From NCBI RefSeq assembly GCF_002260525.1, contig NZ_MRYI01000008.1:1-64000 (forward strand): DNA of 64,000 nucleotides, written 5' to 3'. The stretch comes from Hahella sp. CCB-MM4 (GTDB lineage Bacteria > Pseudomonadota > Gammaproteobacteria > Pseudomonadales > Oleiphilaceae). The notes below the pieces were generated by a model. The model had not been told where the DNA came from. It did not search any database and saw nothing but the letters and a program-made list of their open reading frames with translations. Position numbers and translations under genes: made by a program. Below are positions 1-7,675 of this stretch, one piece after another; position 1 is the first letter of the stretch, and each line of letters begins with the position of its first letter.

Positions 1-110
1 TCGATCAGATAGTGAACTGCGTATTCGAAAGTGCCGGGCTGGAGTTGGTCTTGATAATTGATGACCACCATGGAGTGCTGGTCATAGTTGTAGGGCTTAA
101 ACTTGGGCAT
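1..110 (-). CDS. IS1182-like transposase, N-terminal part only
   Basis: Reading the minus strand from the ATG at 110 gives an open frame to the window edge that begins MPKFKPYNYDQ and continues with a PGTFEYAVHYL stretch. This opening is typical of IS1182-type DDE transposases, which start with a basic-aromatic segment followed by a PGTFE/LEYALH-like motif. Only about 36 residues are visible, so the catalytic residues lie outside the window and intactness cannot be judged. The gene runs out of the window at its 3' end. The family call comes from recalled family consensus, not from a search. Confidence 0.6.
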   Translation of the reverse strand, partial: MPKFKPYNYDQHSMVVINYQDQLQPGTFEYAVHYLI

Positions 111-182
111 GGCAACAGATCCTTGTTATATACTGCCAGCATAGCAAAATTGATTCGGGTGGGAGGTTTTTCTACAGCCTCA
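1..182 (-). mobile_element. Left part of an IS1182-like insertion sequence
   Basis: The transposase start is preceded on the minus strand by about 70 bp of leader. Its outer limit is probably near 182, where the minus strand reads gaggctgtagaaaaacct, which resembles a terminal inverted repeat of this family. The other end is outside the window, so neither the repeat pair nor a target duplication can be checked. The boundary is an estimate. Confidence 0.4.
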
Positions 183-237
183 ACGCTTAGCTAATAAGCG
201 CGTAGTTGTTTGCGTCTTTTTCAGCGCATGGTTATAC
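183..237 (-). repeat. Candidate attC site, probably interrupted by the adjacent IS
   Basis: The core-like heptamer GTTATAC (231-237, plus strand) overlaps the stop codon of the neighbouring small gene, as is usual for integron cassettes. Partly complementary GCGC-containing segments follow before the putative IS end. The far core (minus-strand GTTGAGG) is imperfect and abuts the IS end, so the site may have been cut by the insertion. This is weaker than the next attC-like site. Confidence 0.35.
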
Positions 238-795
238 ATTTTTTGGTAAATCATTTGCCCTATTTATCCATTCTTCTCCGGTCTCTCCCCAAAAACCGGA
301 ATAAAATAAGACTTCGCGCTCTTCTGCAATTGACCTTAATGCTTTAAGCGCACATATATTGTATTGTTCTTCCATTTGCTCCTGCCAGATAGAGTCACGG
401 TCATCAGGGGTTCTGTCTGCAGAATTTAACATATGAACGAAGGAGCCCCATCGATTCCAATCTGAAGAGGTGGCTAGCTGTAAATAGCCGGTTGGCGTAT
501 TTTCATAGGGTTCGTCACATGGAATTACGCCTGACTCCGTTAATCCAAACAATCTAAACTCGACCTCAACACTTTCTTTTGGGTAGGCAATACAGCCATA
601 ACTCACAAAGCAAAAACGCTTAAAACGACTTAAGTCTGCCGATGCTATCTTATCCAAGATAAACTCTTTAAGCTCCGATTCAAATTGTTTCCATTTAATA
701 GAAACAATTCCAGGATAAACGGTTTCTTCAGGAGTAGATTCGAAATAGATGCTTTTGAAACCTTCAAATAGTGGAGCTTCCAAATCCTGAGTCAT
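232..795 (-). CDS. Cassette-borne hypothetical protein, 187 aa
   Basis: The ATG at 795 is preceded on the minus strand by GAGGAAGGA at a good distance, which supports this start. The product is acidic, soluble and rich in aromatic residues, with no signal peptide or membrane segment, and I do not recognise its family. The gene is flanked on both sides by attC-like sites and its stop codon overlaps a core site, so it behaves as a single-gene integron cassette. Small soluble proteins of this size in cassettes are often unrecognised and sometimes immunity-like or toxin/antitoxin partners, but nothing here fixes a function. Confidence 0.7.
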   Translation of the reverse strand: MTQDLEAPLFEGFKSIYFESTPEETVYPGIVSIKWKQFESELKEFILDKIASADLSRFKRFCFVSYGCIAYPKESVEVEFRLFGLTESGVIPCDEPYENTPTGYLQLATSSDWNRWGSFVHMLNSADRTPDDRDSIWQEQMEEQYNICALKALRSIAEEREVLFYSGFWGETGEEWINRANDLPKNV

Positions 796-813
796 AAATT
801 GAAGTCCTTCCTC

Positions 814-895
814 GTATTACGCCGCCAGCACAGGCCGGAGCACGCAGTGCGGAGATCCAGCCCCGCAGGGGCGATTGTGCCTGGCCTTGTTATAC
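814..895 (-). repeat. attC-like recombination site
   Basis: This 82-bp segment is bounded by GTATTAC (814-820) and GTTATAC (889-895). Inside are the imperfect inverted arms CACAGGCCGGAGCAC and GTGCCTGGCCTTG, which pair with the extra unpaired base typical of attC L sites. The centre contains a further short GC-rich hairpin. The site lies exactly between two minus-strand genes, which is the cassette arrangement. Confidence 0.65.
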
Positions 896-897
896 GC

Positions 898-1344
898 TTA
901 CTGCCAGCCACTGATATTTTTGTAAGTTTCATAATCTGTTGGGGAGACATACTCCCACTCTTTATCATTTTTCTGCTCGTATGCTTCCTGCGCGACGTAC
1001 AGTATGGCCTCGAACTCCATATCTTTAGGGAACTCCTTTGGGTTCTCTAAGATATGCTGGAAAAGCTCTTTACCATTGGCTACTACAACACACCTAGAAT
1101 AAAGAAAGCTATCTACAGAAAAGTACTTTTTCTCATTGACATAGGCGTCTTCTCCTATCTCTTTCGCATGGGCTTTGGTGTCTAATGCGTGGAGCTTTTG
1201 AGCCAATATCTCTTCAAATTGAAATATTTCTTCGTCCGACTTCTGTGACAACAAGTCTACGACCGGCTCCACGACAGCTTCGTCGTCTCCTGATTCTTCC
1301 CAGTTGAGCATTCCGATAATGCTCCAGAATTCATTTTCGTTCAT
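898..1344 (-). CDS. DUF4240-like cassette protein, 148 aa
   Basis: I chose the ATG at 1344 because the minus strand reads AAGGAGAG just before it; the reading frame extends further to 1374, but that part enters the attC-like site. The protein opens MNENEFWSIIGML and contains an EEIFQFEEIL segment and an LYSRCVVVANGKELF segment. This order matches the DUF4240 family, whose members start EFW and later carry a G-R/K-E-x-F segment. The family's function is not known to me. The gene sits between attC-like sites and its stop codon lies next to a core sequence, so it is probably a mobile cassette. Confidence 0.7.
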   Translation of the reverse strand: MNENEFWSIIGMLNWEESGDDEAVVEPVVDLLSQKSDEEIFQFEEILAQKLHALDTKAHAKEIGEDAYVNEKKYFSVDSFLYSRCVVVANGKELFQHILENPKEFPKDMEFEAILYVAQEAYEQKNDKEWEYVSPTDYETYKNISGWQ

Positions 1345-1356
1345 GACTCTCCTTGC

Positions 1357-1416
1357 GTATAAAGCTTCGCACATCGGTGTCCTGACAAGGACACCCGTTG
1401 CTGTGACTTGTTACAC
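1357..1416 (-). repeat. attC-like recombination site, short
   Basis: The segment runs from GTATAAA (1357-1363) to GTTACAC (1410-1416). It contains the perfect hairpin ggtgtcct/aggacacc and outer arms GCACA/TGTGA. At 60 bp it is near the lower end of the attC size range. It sits exactly between two small minus-strand genes. Confidence 0.55.
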
Positions 1417-1420
1417 GAAA

Positions 1421-1840
1421 TTATGGTGCAACCTCCGGAAGCATAATTGTAATCTGCTTTAACAAGTGTGAATCTGCGTGAAATTCAACATGAATGCTCA
1501 TAGCCTCCCGGTCGAAACGCATCCAAGGACCATACTTACCCAGAAGTTTATTCACTTGCTCGTCACCTTTTTTGTCTGGGATTCCGAAACGAGCCAATAC
1601 ATCTCTTGGCGCCATTCCTGCTTCAAGACCGAAAGGCAAAGAGGACTTCGGATCAACCTGAAGAAAAATGGTCTGAACCACACCATTGCCATCCAAATTC
1701 ATTTGCCAAAGCCCATTTCTTGCTTCGATGTGATGGGAATACAGACCATGCCCTTCATCACCTTCTATGGTAGTTCGTATGAAGGAACCATCTTCTTCTG
1801 CAGTGAAGGCTTTTCCAAGAAAGTCTATGACATTCAACAT
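1421..1840 (-). CDS. Cassette-borne hypothetical protein, 139 aa
   Basis: The ATG at 1840 is preferred, because a longer frame starting with GTG at 1861 would lie inside the attC-like site. No clear ribosome binding site precedes 1840, as is common for cassette genes. The protein is soluble and contains the segment GLEAGMAPRDVLARFGIP, a pattern seen in small immunity or stress-type proteins in which an effector-like sheet is followed by a short helix. I do not recognise the family. There is no signal peptide. It is flanked on both sides by attC-like sites. Confidence 0.6.
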   Translation of the reverse strand: MLNVIDFLGKAFTAEEDGSFIRTTIEGDEGHGLYSHHIEARNGLWQMNLDGNGVVQTIFLQVDPKSSLPFGLEAGMAPRDVLARFGIPDKKGDEQVNKLLGKYGPWMRFDREAMSIHVEFHADSHLLKQITIMLPEVAP

Positions 1841-1843
1841 ATC

Positions 1844-1930
1844 GTGTAACGCTTTGCACACCGGCCGGAAAAAGCGTAGCTTTTGGAGGTCCGAGCCGCG
1901 CAGCAGATGAAGTGCTGCAACTTATTATGT
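1844..1930 (-). repeat. attC-like recombination site
   Basis: The segment begins with GTGTAAC (1844-1850). It contains the arms TTGCACAC and GTGCTGCAA, which pair with one extra base, as in L sites of attC elements. The far core (CTTATTATG) is degenerate. The site is about 87 bp long and separates two small minus-strand genes. Confidence 0.5.
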
Positions 1931-1945
1931 GAATGCTTGTATAAA

Positions 1946-2320
1946 CTACGGAACATATACAAGCCCAATTTCATACCTGAAGTCATTTTCTACTGAAAAA
2001 ATTCGACATGATAAAGCGAGATCACTAACCCCTTCTTCTTTTGTGCAGAGATCAACGATTACTTCCCAATATTCTCCCATCCATTGATAACGCGATGTTT
2101 CCCAAACCTCTTCGGATAGAGGCTCTAAAGAGCAGCCATAACCTAATACATTAGACCTATTCAGCTGAGCGATATCGTCTGACTGCAATCGAGCATTTAA
2201 AACACAATTCGATAACTCAAAGTCATCATTACTCATCGCTATAACTACTTGCTCTAACGGCTTCTTCCATACCTCGGGGATTGGGTGTTCAATTGACATA
2301 TCTCTTTTAGGGAATCTCAT
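1946..2320 (-). CDS. Cassette-borne hypothetical protein, about 124 aa
   Basis: The frame is open from 2347, but the ATG at 2320 has AGGA eight bases upstream and gives the start MRFPKRDMSIEH; a later ATG at 2299 is also possible. The product is acidic and soluble, with a WKKPLEQVVIAMSNDDFEL segment and a tryptophan-rich middle (QWMGEYWEVIVDL). I do not recognise it. It is the last of four consecutive small minus-strand genes in the cassette-like array. No convincing attC was seen on its 5' side, where the IS110 relic lies. Confidence 0.6.
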   Translation of the reverse strand: MRFPKRDMSIEHPIPEVWKKPLEQVVIAMSNDDFELSNCVLNARLQSDDIAQLNRSNVLGYGCSLEPLSEEVWETSRYQWMGEYWEVIVDLCTKEEGVSDLALSCRIFSVENDFRYEIGLVYVP

Positions 2321-2584
2321 ACACGTCATCCTTGAATCACATAACATCTATGGACGCTCCACTTGTTGCAAGAAGATCCATTGATTAATTGGTTGTGCAG
2401 CCATCTATTCGGACTTTGCCATACTGCCATGTCTATGTCCCTGATGATTTCCGCCAATCCGATTCTAAACATTTGGACGTTCTATTAAAACGATGTTAAG
2501 CCCAGATTTTTCGGATTACGGTTCAACCGATTTGCCATCAATTTGACCTTCCCACACACAACGCGACGTCAACATTCAATTTGT

Positions 2585-2791
2585 TCAAACCACTCGATAA
2601 TGCTCGTCATAACTTCTGTGTTGATAAAGCATTGCCCAAGCAATCCGAGCCAGTTTATTGGCTAATGCAACAATGACAACATTTCTATGGCGACGGGCTG
2701 ACAAATCTGAGAGCCAATTCGTCACCAATCGTTTCGGGTTCATATGCCTTAGGACAGCCCTTGCTCCATGAATGAACATCCGTCGGAGGGA
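2585..2791 (-). pseudogene. IS110-family transposase, C-terminal relic
   Basis: The minus-strand frame reads LRRMFIHGARAVLR, then RRHRNVVIVALANKLARIAW, then ends about 14 codons later. This is the conserved C-terminal end of IS110/IS1111-type transposases (IHGAR and ALANKxARIxW motifs). The frame continues a few codons upstream of the first ATG (SLRR before MFIHGAR), so that ATG is internal and the N-terminal DEDD nuclease half is missing. Sequence upstream breaks off near 2791, next to an unrelated palindrome. Members of the IS1111 subgroup are known to insert into attC sites, which fits its position at the edge of the cassette array. Confidence 0.8.
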
Positions 2792-2802
2792 GGGTGTAGA
2801 GT

Positions 2803-2829
2803 GGGGTCAGACTCGCAGAGTCAGACCCC
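2803..2829. repeat. REP-like palindrome (GGGTCAGAC type)
   Basis: An imperfect inverted repeat pairs ggggtcagactc with gagtcagacccc around a 3-bp loop, with one mismatch. GGGGTCAGAC-type palindromes are scattered in many gammaproteobacterial genomes near transposase relics. It lies where the IS110 relic is broken off. I saw no second copy in this window. Confidence 0.5.
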
Positions 2830-2922
2830 GAGTGTTATTTCGAAATTGGGCTTCCATTTAAGGGCTTTTATTTGGGTGTTCCGGTGCTGGCTTTTTCCGG
2901 AACTGGTGTTCCTGCTTCTCTA

Positions 2923-3657
2923 CTATTCCGAACAGCGGAAGCGGAGCCCCAATACGATCGGGGTGTCTCCATAGCGTGCCAGTTTGGGGAATTCTTTCAC
3001 CAGTTCCGGTGTTCCCTGATATTCCTCTAACCGGTCAAGGATCAGACCGGCCTGCCGGGCTGCTTGAACATAGTCTTTGATGAGGTGAGGGTAACTGGGA
3101 AGAAACCGGTCTGTTCCACTTTCATCCTTGTAGTGAGCACGTCTGCCATTCAGGCGTTGATAGGGGTGAATCTCGAAGATTACCAGCTGTCCGTTAGGGG
3201 CCAGCATCCGTGAGGCCTCGGCAATAACAGGCTGGATATTTTCAATGTGTTCGAGAACCAGACTGATCAAAATAGTGTTGAAGGACTCGTCGTTCAGGGG
3301 GAGTCCGTTGCTCAGATCATGTCGCTGAACAGTTATCTCTGTACCCTCAAGACGTTTTCGCGCAATCGCCAACATTTCCTCTGAGATATCGACCCCGACT
3401 CCATTGGACGCGCCCATCTGCATCAGGTGCTCTAGATTTCGGCCCGTTCCGCATCCCAATTCCAGCACCGGGCTGATGTCATGTGCCCCATGAGAAACTA
3501 AATCGGCGAGGTGTTTTTCCACCAGATAGGTCATGGGATTGCTAAAGCTGTCATAGCTCTCTGACCAGAAGGCATAGCCGGTTTCTACTGAGACAGTTGA
3601 GTCATTCGTATCTTTCTGTGGGTGGTCGCCAGGAAGGGGGATTTGAATTTCAGACAT
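2923..3657 (-). CDS. Class I SAM-dependent methyltransferase, 244 aa
   Basis: The protein has the Rossmann-type SAM-binding signature VLELGCGTGRN (about residues 64-74), followed by an acidic GVDISEEML motif II and an LISLVLEHIENIQPV motif, which together are typical of small-molecule methyltransferases of the UbiE/BioC type. The substrate is not evident. The ATG at 3657 lies about 10 bases after GGAGAACTT on the minus strand. The gene faces away from the metallophosphoesterase gene and shares a roughly 300-bp intergenic region with it. Confidence 0.85.
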   Translation of the reverse strand: MSEIQIPLPGDHPQKDTNDSTVSVETGYAFWSESYDSFSNPMTYLVEKHLADLVSHGAHDISPVLELGCGTGRNLEHLMQMGASNGVGVDISEEMLAIARKRLEGTEITVQRHDLSNGLPLNDESFNTILISLVLEHIENIQPVIAEASRMLAPNGQLVIFEIHPYQRLNGRRAHYKDESGTDRFLPSYPHLIKDYVQAARQAGLILDRLEEYQGTPELVKEFPKLARYGDTPIVLGLRFRCSE

Positions 3658-3960
3658 GTAAGTTCTCCAATCGTTTAGCTTATGGAAAGTTCAATTCAAG
3701 GAGCACTTATTTTTAGGGATAACTTCAAAGTAACCGGTATGCGAGTGAAGATTTCCTTTCAGCTCCGCCAGAGCCCGTCCAGATTAATCAACCTGATATG
3801 GAAAGTAAAGGTGGCTTCATATGGTCGTCATGCCGAGGGATTAGACTAATGTATAGCTCCCAAATGACAAAAAATTAACGACGTTCATAAAAAGGTCACT
3901 TAAGTTTAATAACACGATGATCCAATGGCGTCCGCAAAAAAACTACTCGGAGCATGCGGT
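3658..3960. other. Divergent intergenic region, methyltransferase / metallophosphoesterase
   Basis: This 303-bp stretch has no gene I can support. It contains a Pho-box-like sequence (3882-3899) close to the metallophosphoesterase start and an AT-rich segment around 3850-3880. Another TGACA half-site lies at about 3865. No hairpin terminator was seen. Confidence 0.6.
3882..3899 (+). promoter_or_regulatory. Pho-box-like site
   Basis: cgttcataaaaaggtcac matches the 18-bp PhoB consensus (two CTGTCAT-like halves around an A-rich centre) at about 14 positions when Y is allowed in the last base. It lies about 60 bp upstream of the ATG of an exported phosphoesterase, where phosphate-starvation control would make sense. 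The match was judged by eye only. Confidence 0.45.
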
Positions 3961-6930
3961 ATGAAACCGGAATTAAAACAGGGACATTCCAGCCGGTCGG
4001 TCTGGATTGTTCTGATATTCATGTTAATGGTGGGAGGAGCTGCTCAGGCAGAAATTACTCCCTACCTGCAATCACCCACTGAAACATCTATTTGGGTGTC
4101 TTGGAAGACAGCTGACGGCACTGACACTGTCGTAGAATATGGGACCAGTAAAACGTCTCTGAATCAAACCGTCAGTGGCGGTTACCAGTCTCTGAAAACT
4201 GATTACCTTTACCACAGTGTACAGTTGACGGAACTCCAACCGGATACTCTCTACTACTATCGCGCCAGAACCGGTAGCAATATCTCCGGTATCTATCGTT
4301 TTAAAACACCGCCGGTAAAAGGGACTGATAACGGTCATGTGCGTGTTTTAGTGATGGGGGATCACCAGATTCGTAATGAGAACCGCTACGAACAATTGGT
4401 CAATGCCGCCAAGAACAAACTTGAGTCTATGTATGGTACACCGGTGGAGGAGAGCATCAACCTCATACTCAATGATGGTGACCAGGTGGACGTGGGTACC
4501 CTTGACCACTACGAAAATCTGCACTTTGCCCAGTCTGCAGCCTTGTCTCCCTATCTGCCGATCATGACGACAGTTGGTAATCATGAATACTATTACGACG
4601 GTAACCTGGCCAACTATAGCGCCCATTTCATATATGACGGCCTGAGCTATCAGGGGATCCAGGGCGCAGATGACGAAAGTTATTACGCCTATCAGATCGG
4701 CCGGGTGCTGTTTGTGCACATGAACAGCATGAAGGCGGATGCCATTCAGCAACAATGGTTGACCCAGGTTGTCGCAGCAGCGGACAAAGATACTTCCGTG
4801 GATTGGATTATCAGTGTGCTTCACCATCCCTATCAGGCGGAACAATACGTCGGAGACATCTCCAAAACCTTACGTGAAAGCTGGATGAGTATTCTGTCCA
4901 GTACCCGCAAACACGTTTTGAATATTGGTGGTCATCACCATCTGTACGCCCGAGGCCAGACCCGGGAATGGCCCACTTACCATATGATTTCGGGTGGAAC
5001 AGCTTGGGATCAGTATTGGGGGCAGTCCACGGAAGAAGACTTTGACGATGTGCAGAAAACGATTTCCAACTGGGCCTGGCAGGTTATTGATATCGACATA
5101 GTTAACCGGGAAATGTCGGTAGAAACCTATTCAGAAGCTCATCCGATCATCTACAAAACGGAAGGCTTTAATTATCACAGCCGGTTAATTGACAGCTTTC
5201 ATCGTAAGCTTGATGGTGGCGCACCCATGAAACCGGCCATCAAGAACGTGGTTGAAGCACCCGTTCAACTGCCTTATACCTTTGAGAGCACACCTTTTGG
5301 CTCATTGGATGCTGAGCAGCTCAACAGCACCCAGTTTCAGATTGCCAGCGATGGTAATTTTGAAAACCTGAAAGTCGATCGTATCCGCGATTATGAAAAC
5401 ATCTTCGGCGACACCGGCGCTCCTCTGTACGAGCCTGTCGATATTCACAAAGGGGTGAATATTCTGAATTGGGAGATACCCGCCTATGGATTGGCAAACG
5501 GAGATTACTTTATCCGGGTTCGCCATCGTGACCGCAATACCGAGTGGTCTGAGTGGTCTGATGCCGTGGCATTTTCAGTGCAGGGGAGTAGTGACGGCGA
5601 TCCTGAACTGGATCTAGCCAAAACCCGTTACCAGAGTGGCGAATCCATTGAGGTAACCTATAGCGGTGGCCGCGGCAATCCCAAAGACTGGATCGGTATA
5701 TACCGCAAAGGCCAGACCCCCAAGGGCACTGCGGCAACCCAGTGGAAGTATGTTCCCACTCCCAGCGGAACTGTCACCTTTGATGGATTGCAGGACGGCG
5801 AATATTTTGTCGGTTTCTTTGAAAATGACGGATATAGCGAAATCGCCGAAAGGGTGAACTTCTACGTCGGGCCGGTCGTTGACATGAGCTCGGACAAATC
5901 CCATTACGCCGAGGATGACATTGTTACTCTGAGCTGGAGCGGTTCCGGCGCGGGCAGCAAAGACTGGATTGGTATTTATCGGGTAGGCGATACACCCGGC
6001 AGCCAAAGCTCAACGTTATGGAAGTACACTCCGGCGGAAAGTGGCAGCGAAACCTTTGGTGGGCTCGCCAAGGGTTACTACTTTGCCTCATTCTTTATCA
6101 ACGACGGCTATGCAGAAGTTTCTGACAGAGTGTACTTCTCCGTCGGTGAAGAGATTGCAGAAGTCACTCTGGCGAAAACCCGGTTTGAGGAATCCGAGGA
6201 TGTCACGGTCTACTTCTCAGGAGGTCCGGGGATCCCCAAAGACTATATCGGCGTGTTTGAAAAAGGTGCCATTCCCGGGCAGACAGGAAGTGAGCTGGTG
6301 GCGTATCTGTACTTCGATGGCGCTGTAACCGGCAACGTGACCTTCACCCAGGATTTCCCCGTCGGTGAGTATTTTCTCGCCATGTATACCAATGATTCCT
6401 ACGACCAGGTATCCAACCGGGCCTGTTTTGTCGTCGGTAATATTAACGGCTGTGGCGATGGGCCGGTATTGGGACAGCTCACCGTAGCCAAAGATCCGGT
6501 TGATGTAGGAGAGAGTGTTTCCCTGTCATGGTCGTCGACTCCCGGTAATGCCAAGGATTGGATCGGAATATACAAATCCGGCGATACACCGGGAGAGACA
6601 GGTTCCACTGCCTGGCAATACCTGAACGGTAATGAAGGCTCTGCCGAATTCTCCGGTCTGCCAATTGGTGACTATTTCGCAGTGGTACTTGCCAATGACG
6701 GTTATGAGGAAGTGACACCAAGAGTTTCGTTCTCGGTCGTTCCTGCCTCTGTGGAAGGTGATGTCAATGGGGACGGGGTTCTTGACCTGTCTGACCGCAA
6801 TCAGCTGCGACAGGCATTTGGCCTTTGTGAAGGAGATGCCGGTTATCAAACTGCGGCGGATCTGGACAGCGATGGCTGTGTCAGCATGCAGGATTACCGT
6901 CTCTGGTTATCCCTCTATCGCGCTAACTGA
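3961..6930 (+). CDS. Exported metallophosphoesterase with four repeat domains and a C-terminal dockerin, 989 aa
   Basis: The ATG at 3961 has GGAG eight bases upstream and opens a signal peptide ending AQA; the frame also extends to 3925 without a ribosome site. An N-terminal Ig-like/FN3 domain of the purple-acid-phosphatase type is followed by a calcineurin-like phosphoesterase domain. Its metal motifs are GDH (D134), GDQVD (D174), GNHE (N207-H208), HHP (H288) and GHHH (324-327). From about residue 546 to 928 come four repeats of about 90 residues, each with KDWIGIY-like and NDGY cores that resemble SKICH/Ig-type folds. The last 55 residues hold two calcium loops (GDVNGDGVLDLSD and DLDSDG), which is a type I dockerin. 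The likely role is release of phosphate from organic phosphate outside the cell. The next gene encodes a cohesin-like surface protein, a possible docking partner. Confidence 0.85.
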   Translation: MKPELKQGHSSRSVWIVLIFMLMVGGAAQAEITPYLQSPTETSIWVSWKTADGTDTVVEYGTSKTSLNQTVSGGYQSLKTDYLYHSVQLTELQPDTLYYYRARTGSNISGIYRFKTPPVKGTDNGHVRVLVMGDHQIRNENRYEQLVNAAKNKLESMYGTPVEESINLILNDGDQVDVGTLDHYENLHFAQSAALSPYLPIMTTVGNHEYYYDGNLANYSAHFIYDGLSYQGIQGADDESYYAYQIGRVLFVHMNSMKADAIQQQWLTQVVAAADKDTSVDWIISVLHHPYQAEQYVGDISKTLRESWMSILSSTRKHVLNIGGHHHLYARGQTREWPTYHMISGGTAWDQYWGQSTEEDFDDVQKTISNWAWQVIDIDIVNREMSVETYSEAHPIIYKTEGFNYHSRLIDSFHRKLDGGAPMKPAIKNVVEAPVQLPYTFESTPFGSLDAEQLNSTQFQIASDGNFENLKVDRIRDYENIFGDTGAPLYEPVDIHKGVNILNWEIPAYGLANGDYFIRVRHRDRNTEWSEWSDAVAFSVQGSSDGDPELDLAKTRYQSGESIEVTYSGGRGNPKDWIGIYRKGQTPKGTAATQWKYVPTPSGTVTFDGLQDGEYFVGFFENDGYSEIAERVNFYVGPVVDMSSDKSHYAEDDIVTLSWSGSGAGSKDWIGIYRVGDTPGSQSSTLWKYTPAESGSETFGGLAKGYYFASFFINDGYAEVSDRVYFSVGEEIAEVTLAKTRFEESEDVTVYFSGGPGIPKDYIGVFEKGAIPGQTGSELVAYLYFDGAVTGNVTFTQDFPVGEYFLAMYTNDSYDQVSNRACFVVGNINGCGDGPVLGQLTVAKDPVDVGESVSLSWSSTPGNAKDWIGIYKSGDTPGETGSTAWQYLNGNEGSAEFSGLPIGDYFAVVLANDGYEEVTPRVSFSVVPASVEGDVNGDGVLDLSDRNQLRQAFGLCEGDAGYQTAADLDSDGCVSMQDYRLWLSLYRAN

Positions 6931-6937
6931 AACCATC

Positions 6938-6966
6938 TTCCATATCGATTGAATTCCATATCGATT
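6938..6966. repeat. Short tandem duplication after stop codon
   Basis: The 13-mer ttccatatcgatt occurs at 6938-6950 and again at 6954-6966, giving a 16-bp period. It starts 8 bp after the metallophosphoesterase stop codon. It belongs to a recurrent class of boundary duplications in this window. Confidence 0.75.
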
Positions 6967-7056
6967 AAATAAACACGATGAAAACAGGTAGCCGAATTCA
7001 GGCTGCCTTTCCCAATTTAGTTCTGCACAGCAGAGATGTTTGTATTGAGGTTTAAA

Positions 7057-7626
7057 ATGAAACAAGTGAAGTTTTTTCTGCAGGTGGCATTATTCATTAG
7101 TCTGAGTGTCTTTGGTGTCGGCTTTGCGAATGCCGGCTTGATCACGCTCACGCCAAATCAGCAGCAGATATTCGTAGGGGATACCATCGGGATTGATGTC
7201 ATTCTCAAGGACCCTTTCGAAGGGGCTTTCTCCGGTGATGTATTGTCCGGTTTTGGCTTCGATCTTTTGTTTGATTCCAACAACCTGGAATTTTCCGGTC
7301 GGGATATTTCCAGTCTGTGGGATGATGACTCGGACTTCTTTGCAGATACGGATGTTGCCGCATCCAATTTTCCGGGCATTGATGATCTGGGGCAGTCCGA
7401 GGTGTTCTTCGGGACTCTGTACTTTCATGTGCTCAGTGCCGGAGATCTGTCGCTAGGTATCGTATCCGATAGCTTGTCCTCTCCCAACCAGGGATTGTTT
7501 TATCTGTCGGATATCGCTGACTTTGGTACTTCCCTGACTCTGCATGTCAATGAAGTGCCTGCACCAGCCTCGTTGGCATTCATGGTTGTTGCTCTTGGTA
7601 TCTGTGGTGCCAGAGCGCGCCGTTAA
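7057..7626 (+). CDS. Cohesin-like PEP-CTERM surface protein, 189 aa
   Basis: The ATG at 7057 has GAGG six bases upstream; the frame opens earlier, at 7036. A signal peptide ending ANA leads into a domain with the cohesin pattern: IFVGDTIGIDVILKD, then GFGFDLLFDSNNLEF, then an FFGTLYFHVLSAG strand. This is the beta-sandwich layout of cohesins and related PEP-CTERM proteins. The C-terminus has VPAPASL, a hydrophobic segment and ARARR, i.e. a PEP-CTERM sorting tag of the VPxPxSL variant found in marine gammaproteobacteria. Exosortase would cleave there and place the protein in the envelope. No exosortase gene is in the window. It lies 126 bp after the dockerin-bearing phosphoesterase, so a cohesin-dockerin pair is plausible but not shown. 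Confidence 0.75.
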   Translation: MKQVKFFLQVALFISLSVFGVGFANAGLITLTPNQQQIFVGDTIGIDVILKDPFEGAFSGDVLSGFGFDLLFDSNNLEFSGRDISSLWDDDSDFFADTDVAASNFPGIDDLGQSEVFFGTLYFHVLSAGDLSLGIVSDSLSSPNQGLFYLSDIADFGTSLTLHVNEVPAPASLAFMVVALGICGARARR

Positions 7627-7640
7627 GTTTGTCCAGATTC

Positions 7641-7662
7641 CTGCACAGCGGTCGCTGTGCAG
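7641..7662 (+). terminator. Intergenic hairpin, possible attenuator
   Basis: ctgcacagcg and cgctgtgcag form a perfect 10-bp stem with a 2-bp loop. It lies just after the PEP-CTERM gene and before the HupE/UreJ gene. No clear T-run follows, so it may be a partial terminator or an mRNA-stabilising hairpin rather than a full stop. Confidence 0.5.
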
Positions 7663-7675
7663 GTGAGATAATGCA

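Noticed and set aside
12-194. 60-codon plus-strand reading frame at the left edge
   Set aside because: It is antisense to the IS1182-like transposase start, which has clear family sequence; it has no ribosome site and no recognisable product.
799-1050. Plus-strand frame across an attC-like site
   Set aside because: It runs through the palindromic attC-like segment and antisense to the DUF4240 gene, so it is a shadow of the real gene.
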